In this document: positions 1 to 16,800 of the stretch, piece by piece
How the letters are laid out: every line of letters begins with the position of its first letter
Position numbering within the stretch: the stretch's first letter is position 1
Source of the DNA: Desmodesmus armatus
Taxonomy: Eukaryota; Chlorophyta; Chlorophyceae; Sphaeropleales; Scenedesmaceae
Reading direction: 5' to 3'
Length of the DNA: 64,000 nucleotides
NCBI GenBank assembly: GCA_007449985.2
Contig: VIIQ02000614.1
Coordinates: 310,001 to 374,000 of the forward strand
Translations under genes and position numbers: made by a program
Notes under the pieces: model-generated
What the model was told of the DNA's origin: nothing
Databases searched by the model: none
Seen by the model: the letters and a program-made list of their open reading frames with translations, nothing else

Positions 1-614
1 CCTCATTCCTAGTCCCCCGACCAGCCACACTGCCAGACACCAGCAGCTGCACACCGCCACCGCTCCTACTCCCACCCTGTCCCCTGCCAACCCTACCCCC
101 AGCCCCCCAGCTGCTGTGCTGCTGTGCCACGGCTCCTGTGGGGTCTGTGAATGCAGTAGGCAGCTGTCCGCAGAGGCCCTGGCCATCGAATGCCAGGCCG
201 GCTGCAATGCTGCAGAAGCTGGCGAGGTGGACCACAGGGGCCAGCGGGGGCTTGGCTGGCATGTCGCTGCAGTAGACTGCCAGCCGCTGCGCTGCTGCCT
301 TGTGCCGTGCACGCCATGCTGCTTCAACTGCCTTGCCTGCAAGGCACAAGACACACCGCACCATGCAGAGGTCAGAGAAGACGACTCGTGAGGGGTGTGT
401 GCCAGCCGATGCAAGAGTAGTCCGGCAGTCGACCTGGCTGCAACACATGCCATCCGTGTTTCTGTGGCTTCGGCATCTGTGGCTGAGGCTTGCACCTGAA
501 CACCTCATGTCAGTGCAAACCCCAAACACAGCTAATGGCGTGTGATAACCCACACTTGCACAGCACAGCACCCAGTGTCCCAATTGCATGGTGACATTCT
601 GCTAGGGATGACTT

Positions 615-676
615 TCAAAACCGTCGACAGCCTCTCAAAACCGTCGACAGCCTCTCAAAACCGTCGACAGCCTCTC
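615..676. repeat. 20-bp direct repeat, three copies
   Basis: The 20-bp unit ctcaaaaccgtcgacagcct is repeated in tandem about three times with almost no divergence. It includes a SalI-like gtcgac palindrome. It is a short local tandem duplication. Confidence 0.9.
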
Positions 677-1927
677 AACAGCCCCAGCGAATTATGCACG
701 CCTACCTGGTGGTATCTTGCCCCTGGCCACATCCCTGCCCAGGCTGTTGTAGTCAGCTGCCACAGCCATGAGGGCCACCACTGCACTGCACACCAGGTGG
801 CTGGAGGGGGACACCAGGCTCCACAGCCAACTGCCAGTAGCCAGCGCAGCAGCAGGGCCTGTGGTGGCAGACAGATAGCATATGGTGGTGTGCTCATCAG
901 CAAGGGAGAATGCACCAACTAGCTGGCATGAAGCTGGGCTGTGGTCCAGGAAGCTGCAGGCAGGGACTAGCAACTGCAAGTGTTGTGTGGGGTGCCACTG
1001 ACTAATCAGCAGCCCAAGGAGCGACAGCAGCCATGAACTTTGGTTGATAACACGGGCCACCCTAGCAGAGCAATGCACCTCAGCCACAGTACAAACTCGC
1101 CGTGCATTCTGTTGAGCCTTTGTCCCTCACCTGACATAGCCCTGAAGGTGTGAAGTGACCCAGCCACAACACCCGCCACGCCATCAACCCAGCCCACACC
1201 ATCCCCTGCACCCCGCTGCTTCTGCAGCCTGCCCTTGAGCCCCTGCGCCTTGCTGCTGACTGCTGTCTGGGCAGCTTCAGGAGTAGCTGCTGCCAACACC
1301 CCTATGCTGTCAGCCACAGCAACAGGCACTGCCAGCCATGCCAGCAGGTGCTGAGTGTGCTGAGGGAACAGGGCGTGAGCCAGCAGGAGGGCACCAGAGC
1401 GGCATGCAAACCCTGCCAGGCTGGACCGTGCTGGCAGCACCTCAGCTTGACTGGGCTGGCCGGCAGCTGCACCTGCGGGGCAGAATGCAGCAGCACAAGT
1501 GATGCTGACTCAGCAACAGTGGTGCATGTAGCGCTGTCGAAATCTTTATTAAAACGCAACAATATGAACGCCATGATTAGTGCTGCAATAACAATAAGCA
1601 CACTGTGTTCAGCAGCTGCATTGGTAGGAAGTGGAAGCCAGTTGCTTGGCGGTTGGTCACAAAAAGGGTCACACCTGCAGCTGGCCAGTCCATGTGTGCG
1701 CCCAGCAGCTGCAGCCGACAGTCCAAGTGGCCAGCCGGTGTGGCTGCTAGCTGCAGACCAGGTGGCAAAGCCACTGAGACATCAACAGACTTGAGGGGCA
1801 GGGTCAGCACAGCTTGCCCTGCAGGACAACACAGCATAATGCACATGTTGCCTTTCTGGTGAACAAGCATGCATGCATGTATGTATGTAGGCGTGTTGCT
1901 TATGCATATGTGCAAATGGTGTTGCAT
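655..1927 (-). CDS. Unidentified, probably partial minus-strand gene; exons not resolved
   Basis: Three overlapping open segments on the minus strand look more protein-like than chance. The segment at 1927-1577 encodes a beta-rich stretch (LPLKSVDVSVALPPGLQL and onward). The one at about 1601-1302 begins with a strongly hydrophobic run (VLIVIAALIMAFILLRF) that could be a membrane span followed by a charged stop-transfer (NKDFD). The one at 1440-1006 is Ala/Leu-rich, and the one at 1087-692 is also hydrophobic. I could not join them in one frame with confident splice sites, and the 3' end may lie left of the window. No family was recognised. A further minus-strand segment at about 2720-2520 with several N-x-T/S sequons could be an upstream exon. 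Treat this as a place-holder for a likely membrane protein. Confidence 0.25.
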
Positions 1928-3132
1928 TCAGTTGCAAAATATAAGGGGCGGTTTGATGCCAACAAGCGCTAACTAGATGTTGGGTGCATTGGTCCTCACC
2001 TGCCAACCCGGACCCGAACACATCTCTCTGCCGCTGCTGGTGGTGCGATGGCTCGAGTTTCGTGAGGCCCCATGATGGAAACCTCTCTTCCGCCCCGTGT
2101 ATCTGCTGTTGCAGGCTGCCCTCACACGGGGGAAGCTGGCGAACAGCAGCAGAATGCCGCCCGCGACCCGGCATTGCTGGGACAAGAGCCAGCTGCTTCT
2201 GCTGAGGGTCCTAGGCTGCCATCAGAGAGCTACCACCGATCATAGGAATGGTCAGGCGTACCCCAGTGATCAATGAGCCAACCAGCAGCCTAGCACCACC
2301 ACACCGCAACCAGACCAGGTGCTGTTGTTGTAGGGGTTCTTTCCAAGCGCCCTGAAGCAGAGCCCTATCCACACAAAACCTTTCAAATAATACTATTGAG
2401 TTGTTGGACACGATTTGTGTACTGTACCCGCGTCGATCGGCAGCTCAGTAGAAGCTGGTGACTGCACGCTCGTGTAGATCAGCGGTGAAACGTGTACACG
2501 TCAACAATATCAATGATCATATGCCTAACCAACCACCACAACGAACTGATGAGTGCCCCAGGCTGTCCAGGCAGTTCTGGTAGAACACAGGAGTGAGACT
2601 TAACATGTGGTCCCAGGATTGCCTTTGCACGAAGCCACCCAGTGCAGTAACATTGACAGATGCATTTTGATGTGATGCCAGATTCGCCGTGGTGTTGTAC
2701 TTGCTGGGGCTCAGAGGAGGACTTGGATTACACTGGGCCAGCTGTGGAGGCCATCGGACCAGCACCAGCACCAATAAACACTTCGACTGAACAGCCGCAC
2801 AGAGACAGCTACGGTGCCCAATAGGCTGGTACTGCCTCACGCAGCCCCCTGCCAGAGCTTGACTGCAACAAACAACTTCTTCACACGACGGGGGCAGCCT
2901 GGAACCACCATATGTCATACCTCCACAGCACATTATGCACAGCGGGGCTCCCTGGGCTCCTGTTGCGACTCATCCAAGGCCAACACCCAGCCCGCCTGGC
3001 TCAGCCTCCGCTGGGTCAATGCTGACACTGCTCCCCTTGCGGGCAACTGCCTCCCCTCCCTGCTGTCAATGCACCAACGTAGCAACGGATGCATGACGGG
3101 TCCACTGTGAACTGTTTGCGTGTAAGACTCCT
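1928..3132. other. No confident gene; 3' side of the cytidylyltransferase gene
   Basis: No complete gene was recognised. The minus-strand open segment at about 2933-2517 is the only coding-like stretch and may belong to the unidentified gene to the left. The stretch nearest 3132 should contain the 3' untranslated region of the minus-strand cytidylyltransferase gene. Confidence 0.4.
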
Positions 3133-7781
<4,649 letters not shown>

Positions 7782-8379
7782 GTGAGGGCTTTAGCTCAAC
7801 AGCAGCAGCAGCACAGTCAGCTGTGCCGTGCGCTGGCCAGGGGAGTGCTGGCACTGATCTCACGCCGGCTCGGAGCTTTTGCAGTGGATTGCGTTGAGAG
7901 GAGAGCCTGATGATTCCAGCATCACCGGTGACAGTGGTGCCACTGTCAGAATAGATCTACCACCAGTTGACAGGACGGAGTGTTGTTGAGCGTGCGCACG
8001 GGCGTGCATTGCGGGGTTGCATGCGAACCCCTCTGTGCTGGCGATGGCAGGTTGCAGCGGACAAACTGCCATCGGTGTTTGACTGCACAGCTGCCAGTGA
8101 ACTGTTGTTGACAGAGACTGAACTTGACAGATTGCAACTAACCAAGGTATCCAAATCAAGGGGTCTTCCGACCAGTGTACTCGAAGGATTGTGCACTTGA
8201 TTGTGCGAGTGTGAGGAGGGGTCAGCCGTTCAACACCAGCAGTCTGCTTGGTGCCTGCTCAAGGCTTCCTCAGGACCTGTGACCCAGACCTCAGTTACCC
8301 AGTGGCAGCCATGTTTTCCAGCTGCTCAGCAGAACCGTTCTGCAGGCTGCACCGCCCAGCAGAACCGTCCTGCAGGCTG
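7782..8379. promoter_or_regulatory. 5' flank of the cytidylyltransferase gene, running into the satellite
   Basis: About 600 bp upstream of the cytidylyltransferase ATG with no coding signal. It should hold the promoter and 5' leader. At its right end (about 8333-8382) a 31-bp segment, agaaccgt(t/c)ctgcaggctg and onward, occurs twice and leads into the satellite array. No specific promoter motif was identified. Confidence 0.4.
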
Positions 8380-11300
8380 CACCGCCCAAGGGTGAAGCAG
8401 GGGGACCCCAGTGGGGTGTGCTTCACGCACCCCTCTCCCCCCTGATTTCACTACTCAACCTAGGTGACCCTATTTGGCGGCGACGGTGCTTCCGAACTGC
8501 TTAGCAGTACTGCACAGCCAAGGGGGGAGCAGGGGGACACCAGTGGGGTGCGCTTTGCGCACCCCTCTTCCCCCGTTCATCAGAAATCAGTGCCCCCTGC
8601 AGCATTTCTGTCAACCTGCTCACCAGAACTGCACAGCCAAGGGGGGAGCAGGGGGACCCCAGTGGGGTGCGCTTTGCGCACCCCCCTTCCCCCGTTCATC
8701 AGAAATCAGTGCCCCCTGCAGCATTTCTGTCAACCTGCTCACCAGAACTGCACAGCCAAGGGGGGAGCAGGGGGACCCCAGTGGGGTGCGCTTCGCGCAC
8801 CCCCCTTCCCCCGTTCTTCAGAAATCAGTGCCCCCTGCAGCATTTCTGTCAACCTGCTCACCAGAACTGCACAGCCAAGGGGGGAGCAGGGAAACCCCAG
8901 TGGGGTGCGCTTCGCGCACCCCCCTTCCCCCGTTCTTCAGAAATCAGTGCCCCCTGCAGCATTTCTGTCAACCTGCTCACCAGAACTGCACAGCCAAGGG
9001 GGGAGCAGGGAAACCCCAGTGGGGTGCGCTTCGCGCACCCCCCTTCCCCCGTTCATCAGAAATCAGTGCCCCCTGCAGCATTTCTGTCAACCTGCTCACC
9101 AGAACTGCACCGCCCAAGGGTGAAGCAGGGGGACCCCAGTGGGGTGTGCTTCACGCACCCCTCTCCCCCTGATTTCACTACTCAACCTAGGTGACCCTAT
9201 TTGGCGGCGACGGTGCTTCCGAACTGCTTAGCAGTACTGCACAGCCAAGGGGGGAGCAGGGGGACCCCAGTGGGGTGCGCTTCGCGCACCCCTCTTCCCC
9301 CGTTCATCAGAAATCAGTGCCCCCTGCAGCATTTCTGTCAACCTGCTCACCAGAACTGCACAGCCAAGGGGGGAGCAGGGGGACCCCAGTGGGGTGCGCT
9401 TTGCGCACCCCCCTTCCCCCGTTCATCAGAAATCAGTGCCCCCTGCAGCATTTCTGTCAACCTGCTCACCAGAACTGCACAGCCAAGGGGGGAGCAGGGG
9501 GACCCCAGTGGGGTGCGCTTCGCGCACCCCCCTTCCCCCGTTCATCAGAAATCAGTGCCCCCTGCAGCATTTCTGTCAACCTGCTCACCAGAACTGCACA
9601 GCCAAGGGGGGAGCAGGGGGACCCCAGTGGGGTGCGCTTTGCGCACCCCTCTTCCCCCGTTCATCAGAAATCAGTGCCCCCTGCAGCATTTCTGTCAACC
9701 TGCTCACCAGAACTGCACAGCCAAGGGGGGAGCAGGGGGACCCCAGTGGGGTGCGCTTCGCGCACCCCCCTTCCCCCGTTCATCAGAAATCAGTGCCCCC
9801 TGCAGCATTTCTGTCAACCTGCTCACCAGAACTGCACAGCCAAGGGGGGAGCAGGGGGACCCCAGTGGGGTGCGCTTCGCGCACCCCCCTTCCCCCGTTC
9901 TTCAGAAATCAGTGCCCCCTGCAGCATTTCTGTCAACCTGCTCACCAGAACTGCACAGCCAAGGGGGGAGCAGGGAAACCCCAGTGGGGTGCGCTTCGCG
10001 CACCCCCCTTCCCCCGTTCTTCAGAAATCAGTGCCCCCTGCAGCATTTCTGTCAACCTGCTCACCAGAACTGCACAGCCAAGGGGGGAGCAGGGAAACCC
10101 CAGTGGGGTGCGCTTCGCGCACCCCCCTTCACCCGTTCTTCAGAAATCAGTGCCCCCTGCAGCATTTCTGTCAACCTGCTCACCAGAACTGCACAGCCAA
10201 GGGGGGAGCAGGGGGACCCCAGTGGGGTGCGCTTCGCGCACCCCCCTTCCCCCGTTCATCAGAAATCAGTGCCCCCTGCAGCATTTCTGTCAACCTGCTC
10301 ACCAGAACTGCACCGCCCAAGGGTGAAGCAGGGGGACCCCAGTGGGGTGTGCTTCACGCACCCCTCTCCCCCCTGATTTCACTACTCAACCTAGGTGACC
10401 CTATTTGGCGGCGACGGTGCTTCCGAACTGCTCACCAGAACTGCACAGCCAAGGGGGGAGCAGGGGGACCCCAGTGGGGTGCGCTTTGCGCACCCCCCTT
10501 CCCCCGTTCATCAGAAATCAGTGCCCCCTGCAGCATTTCTGTCAACCTGCTCACCAGAACTGCACAGCCAAGGGGGGAGCAGGGGGACCCCAGTGGGGTG
10601 CGCTTCGCGCACCCCCCTTCCCCCGTTCATCAGAAATCAGTGCCCCCTGCAGCATTTCTGTCAACCTGCTCACCAGAACTGCACAGCCAAGGGGGGAGCA
10701 GGGGGACCCCAGTGGGGTGCGCTTTGCGCACCCCTCTTCCCCCGTTCATCAGAAATCAGTGCCCCCTGCAGCATTTCTGTCAACCTGCTCACCAGAACTG
10801 CACAGCCAAGGGGGGAGCAGGGGGACCCCAGTGGGGTGCGCTTTGCGCACCCCTCTTCCCCCGTTCATCAGAAATCAGTGCCCCCTGCAGCATTTCTGTC
10901 AACCTGCTCACCAGAACTGCACAGCCAAGGGGGGAGCAGGGGGACCCCAGTGGGGTGCGCTTTGCGCAACCCCCTTCCCCCGTTCATCAGAAATCAGTGC
11001 CCCCTGCAGCATTTCTGTCAACCTGCTCACCAGAACTGCACAGCCAAGGGGGGAGCAGGGAAACCCCAGTGGGGTGCGCTTCGCGCACCCCCCTTCCCCC
11101 GTTCTTCAGAAATCAGTGCCCCCTGCAGCATTTCTGTCAACCTGCTCACCAGAACTGCACAGCCAAGGGGGGAGCAGGGGGACCCCAGTGGGGTGCGCTT
11201 CGCGCACCCCCCTTCCCCCGTTCATCAGAAATCAGTGCCCCCTGCAGCATTTCTGTCAACCTGCTCACCAGAACTGCACCGCCCAAGGGTGAAGCAGGGG

Positions 11301-12003
11301 GACCCCAGTGGGGTGTGCTTCACGCACCCCTCTCCCCCCTGATTTCACTACTCAACCTAGGTGACCCTATTTGGCGGCGACGGTGCTTCCGAACTGCTTA
11401 GCAGTACTGCACAGCCAAGGGGGGAGCAGGGGGACCCCAGTGGGGTGCGCTTCGCGCACCCCTCTTCCCCCGTTCATCAGAAATCAGTGCCCCCTGCAGC
11501 ATTTCTGTCAACCTGCTCACCAGAACTGCACAGCCAAGGGGGGAGCAGGGGGACCCCAGTGGGGTGCGCTTTGCGCACCCCCCTTCCCCCGTTCATCAGA
11601 AATCAGTGCCCCCTGCAGCATTTCTGTCAACCTGCTCACCAGAACTGCACAGCCAAGGGGGGAGCAGGGGGACCCCAGTGGGGTGCGCTTCGCGCACCCC
11701 CCTTCCCCCGTTCATCAGAAATCAGTGCCCCCTGCAGCATTTCTGTCAACCTGCTCACCAGAACTGCACAGCCAAGGGGGGAGCAGGGGGACCCCAGTGG
11801 GGTGCGCTTTGCGCACCCCTCTTCCCCCGTTCATCAGAAATCAGTGCCCCCTGCAGCATTTCTGTCAACCTGCTCACCAGAACTGCACAGCCAAGGGGGG
11901 AGCAGGGAAACCCCAGTGGGGTGCGCTTCGCGCACCCCCCTTACCCGTTCATCAGAAATCAGTGCCCCCTGCAGCATTTCTGTCAACCTGCTCACCAGAA
12001 CTG
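8380..12003. repeat. Higher-order satellite: 119-bp units in blocks of 5, 9, 7 and 5 with ~133-bp spacers
   Basis: The basic unit is 119 bp, starting cacagccaaggggggagcag. Units run at exact 119-bp steps: 8513-9107 (5 units), 9240-10310 (9), 10444-11276 (7) and 11410-12003 (5, the last shortened by 1 bp). Each block is preceded by a variant unit of 132-133 bp (8380-8512, 9108-9239, 10311-10443, 11277-11409). That spacer contains gatttcactactcaaccta and ggcggcgacggtgcttccg. Each unit carries the hairpin ggggtgcgc-ttc-gcgcacccc. Differences between units are few and are concentrated at CpG sites. No plus-strand frame has a stop within a standard unit, so long repetitive open frames cross the array. 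These are a by-product of the repeat and there is no sign that they are translated. Confidence 0.97.
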
Positions 12004-12011
12004 CACAGCCC

Positions 12012-13858
12012 TTACAACACCCCCCCCCCCACAAGACAGCCACACAGACCTTCAGCAGTGGGCATGCCAGGGGAAGAAGGCCCCCCCCCTCCTTGCCCAT
12101 ACATCTGTCTATCTTGTACACCTGCCACTGATGCACACCTCGCTACTTACGTCACTGTTTGACTATCCTAGTAGATGAATCCTTCGTTTCCTTTCATCGA
12201 AGAAATAACTTGTAATCAGCCTGTCGAAGGGTACTTACGCACAGCCGAACCAGCCCACAGTTTGGCCAGCCCATTACCATTTGTTGTCAACGTGTCGGAT
12301 TACGAGACGTGAACAGTATAGTTCTTAATATTTTCCACACACATACCACATCACAACGTATGCGCCCCGGAAGTGTCTGTTGCGACAGCAGCAACACCCA
12401 TCGCGAGACAGGTCAATTGCTGCTTCCCGGACACTGCTTAGCAGGGCTCCGTATTACACAAACGCACGGTCGTGCCCATTTGATACCTTTCGACAGCGAC
12501 AGGTGCTGTTGGCTTGGGCTCTGCCGCTTCGTATTTCGAATTTTTTACCCTTTCTTCCGCCCTGGCCAGAGGGACAGGCTCTTCGGAGTTCGCTACGCTC
12601 CTCCTTCGAGTATAGGCCATTTAACGGTGAGTACAGTCTGCAACTGCGTGCAGGGGAGACGAACACCGGGAGTGATTACAGTTGCAGACTGCGTGCAGGG
12701 GGGAAAGAACACCGGGACCAGGCCACAATGCTGCACAGGCTGGACTTCAATAAAGGAGGCTGGTGCAGACAAGGGGCCAACCAAGAAAATGGTTACAAGT
12801 TTATGCAGCAGCAGCAGCTACCGAAATGAAACACCACGCGCGCTGTCACAGGGGACTGTAAGTAGGGTACTTGTCACACATCACGCGTCACACAAGCCAA
12901 AGATCAAAGGTAAGTAAAAGAGACCGTACACTCAAACGGCAAATGTTATGCAACTTCCCCGTCAGGCGCGCTCATCAATCAACAACACACGCAGACACAG
13001 ACAGGCCAAGAAGCTACAAGTTTGCAGATGAAACATAGACACACGCTGTCACAGCTCCCACGGCAACCAGGTGCAGTTCTTGCTGCCCCAGCTGGCTGCC
13101 CCCCTCATTCAGGCACAACTGGCTGCAGGACATAAAAACAACTGCCCTCGACGGCAGCACGCCCGTCCTCAGACAACCTGAGCTGGCAATTGCCAAACTC
13201 TGACAGAATTCAACGACCCCAGATATGCTTGCTGTTGGACAATGGACACACGCATGCTTTGTGCAGGCGGCATGCGGTCAGGTGCATCACCACACTGTAC
13301 ACCAGCTCCGTGCCCGAGCCCGGCTGTGATATGCACATCCCACCATGCGTGCCCTGCCGCGCATGGACTGCGCAGAGCAGGATTGACACCTGACGGCGCC
13401 TTTGTGGCACTGGACGCAACATTGCCAAAGCTGCGCAATGCAGGCAGAACCTGGCACCAACCCCTGGCACAGGCACATGGCCTGCTGCTGAAACCCACCA
13501 GCGACCCCCCAACACACACTTATTCACACGCAAGCTTCAACCATATACTGCCTGCATAGATAGCTCAGCCATCAAGCACGATGAGCCAACCACGGCAGCG
13601 AGGCAGCCCCAGTCACAGGAGCTCTCCGCAGCCTGCCACCTGCCATCACTGCACTGCTGGGACTGGTGCCCAAACATCCATTCAAGACAGTGCTGCTGCA
13701 TGCGCTGAACTGACCAACCGATCCCGCCAGAAAACAGCAGCGGGTGCAGCTCAACAAGCCATCCCACAACATGCATGCTGCTGATGCGCTGGTGCTGGCG
13801 ATCTCCAGCTGCAGCGTGCATGCATGGTTGCTGCTGCTTGCCCTGCAAAGAGAGCTTC
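12012..13858. other. Gene-poor stretch between satellite and ketoacyl-CoA synthase
   Basis: No gene was recognised. At about 12540-12625 a low-GC-then-palindromic stretch (cggagttcgctacgctcc) has a base composition unlike its surroundings and resembles short palindromic repeats found in algal organelle genomes. From 12636 to 12720 a 45-bp unit containing gcgtgcagggg and gaacaccggga is duplicated imperfectly. The right end should contain the 3' untranslated region of the minus-strand synthase. Confidence 0.4.
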
Positions 13859-16800
13859 TTACTGGCCCAGGAGCTGGCGGGCCTTCTCCACAAGTGGCTC
13901 CACGACAGGCTCCAGGGTGGCCTGTGCCTGCTGCACCAAGCCGTCAATGCTGAACGGCAGGTCCTTGAGCAGGCCAGCCTGCTGTGCAAACTGCAGGGCC
14001 ACTGCTGCCAGCAGCACCAGGAAGGCCAGGGTCACAAAGCTGCCAAAGCTGCTGCTGTTCCTGCCGCGGCGCCTCAGCACCGATGGGTCTGTGGCCCTGT
14101 GGGCCCAGGCGTCCTGTGCAAGAGCAGCAGACAAGTGCAGACCACAGGATCATCAGCAGCGCACATCCCAAAGACAGAGAAGCAACCTAGTGCGCCATTC
14201 TCTTGAGTGAAAGAGCATTGGATCGATGCTATCCTCACTTCCCAGAGCAAACAACCGCGCCGCCTGTGCTTGTGACATGCGCAAACTGTGGGCGGTGCCG
14301 CGATTGTGAGCAAGCCACCCTGCGGGCTCCCTCCTCACCTGCACGTCGTGGATGTCCCTGACTGCACGCCAGACATTGACACCGCACTTGATGCCGCTGC
14401 CCACACCAATCTGCAGGAAGCGGTCGCCCTTCTTGGCGCCACGCACGCTCTCCACGTAGCCCAGTGTGTACCAGGTGGTGCTGCTGCTGACGTTTCCGTA
14501 GTCCTGCAGCACTGCGCGCGAGGGCTCCAGAGCGTTCTCATCCAGCTGCAGCTCCTTGCCAATGCCGTCCAGCACCTTGGCACCACCTGCACCCAAGCCA
14601 TCGCAAAATGGTACCGTGGTTAATGGTATTGCATCACTTGTGCAGGCTTATGTAGGTCGCCTGGCACGTGAAGCTCAACTAGATATTGTCCGCCCTGTTC
14701 ACCACAACATTGTCAGCTCTGATGGAGGCTGCAACTTTGTGGTTTCTAACCTCTCCCCAGAACTTACAAGTGCAGGATTGCAGCTACCCTCAGCTGAGGA
14801 GTGTTGGCAGCCCACCACCAATACCTTGTTGAGCACATCAACAACGCAAAGATTGGGCCGGCCACATGTCAAGGCAGAGGCAGGAGCAGGCAGGATATGC
14901 ATGCCGCATGCAGCAGAACATTTGCGGCTGTCTGATTGTGATGCCCAAATCATGACCTATCCCGCCAGGCCAGGGCTTCACTGCAGCAGGAGATGGCAAG
15001 CCCACCTGCGTGGATGAGGAAGTGCTCCAGGCACTCTGTGAAGCGTGGCTTGTAGGGCGCCACCTTGCCGCTGGACAGCTTGCGCTGCACCTCGGCGACT
15101 GCAAACTTCGCAATCTCCCCCCAGGTCAGGATGCTGGGTGCCACCTTGCGCATGGCCAGGCTGAGGGCCCTGCTGGCCTCATTGACCACGTCCTTGCCCA
15201 GGTAGATACCGTTGTTGCCCTCGGCGTCAGGGCCATACCAGATGCACTTGTACGCGGGGTCGCGGGAACCCAAGTGCACGCGGTAGTTCTTGTCCAGGAC
15301 GTACTTGGTCTTGCGCAGCATCTTGGGCTTGTTGGAGAACAGGATGGAGGCAGCACCTGCGCAGGGGACAATAGCAAACCAGCATGTCAAGGTAGTCATC
15401 AGGGCATGATGGAATGGTTGTGAACACGGGTAGGACAGCGTGAGGAAGAACGTTTTGAGGCAGAACGAGTATCACCCAAGCAGAGGCTGATGGCACACAC
15501 GACGAGCTAAACCCAAGCGGTTAAAAGTGCCCCCCCCCCTGATGCCTGTGCAAGTGCTGCAGGTGGGGTACTGGCGACCTGCCCTGAAGATCCTGACAAC
15601 CCACAAGCAGCTGCAGGAGTGTGTGCTAACCTGTCCTGAAGATCATGTTGGTGACCTGACGGTGCTTGTCCTTGCCCTTGTAGTAGGCAGGGGTGGTGAT
15701 CTCAGTGGTCAGCAGGATGGCGTTGCTGTTGGGGCGAGCCTGCAAGAATAGAAATTGGCACAAGCAGCACGGCCGACTCTTGGGAGCCAGTCTGGGCACT
15801 CACAGGCCGTGGACATGGGTTCACCCACAAATGCAGTACGTTGCAAGGGCATGCAGACTGGGACTTTGGCTGTTTGGCAGAGCGGCCTCCCAGCACATGC
15901 GTTGTTTTCAGCCCCCCTCAATCACACACCTTGAGCAGGTCGTTGATCAGGTTGACCGCCACCACACCGTTGGAGCAGCCCATGCCTCCCAGGTGGTAGC
16001 TCTGCACGTCTGTGCGCATGCCAAAGTGGTTGACCAGCATGCTGGTGATGCTGGGTGTGGGGCAGAAGATGCTGCATGTGGTCACGATGATGTCAATGTC
16101 CTTGGGCTGCAGGCCTGCACAGCAACAACACAAAGCACATGTCAAAAAAGGCACATGTCAGCACAGCAAGTGTGTCCAGGTCCCCTCGAGTGCAACAGGG
16201 TAGCACAGCGTGTAACACATAGAGGACGGGGATGTTACCAGGATCGTGTTCAGGCCTATGTAGCATCAGCTACACAGCATACTGCAGCATGCACAACCCA
16301 AAGAAGGTATTTGTGGGCGCCACGAGCCCACTGCCATTGCGGACACATACCCTGCTTCTTCAGCAGGCCCTCCACAGCGCCGCATGTCACCATCTTTGCC
16401 TCCTCCATGGCATCATCAATGCTGGTCTTGGGCTGCACACAGTTGTACTGCAAGGCAGGAAGACATGGCAGGCGGCCCCACCCCATTTCAGCGCGGAAAT
16501 GTGACATGCCTGCTGAGATGCCTGCTGCTGTATGCTGTATGCGCTGCATGATGTGTGCTGGTGCAAGGTGCTGATGTGCTGCACCACAGCATCACTCATG
16601 CTGAAATGACGCAGCTTGAGCAACAGCCAGCGCAAAGCGGGGTGGGGACCCCCGTAGCAGTCATGCCGGCACCACACACAGGACGGTCCTGTGCTTTTCT
16701 AGGAGCTGCCCTGTCCTGACGGCTGTGCGCACACCTTTGGGTGAATGGCCTTTGGCAGGTATGTGCCGTTCTCGCTGAGCCCACTGCGCTGAACAATCTT

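Noticed and set aside
9191..11401. 736-codon open frame (and similar ones) over the satellite, looking like a repetitive secreted or structural protein
   Set aside because: The open frame is explained by the stop-free 119-bp unit. Frames rotate every unit, starts are GTG only, and no codon-level constraint is visible.
8380..12003. CRISPR array
   Set aside because: Units are 119 bp with no unique spacers, in an intron-rich eukaryotic context.
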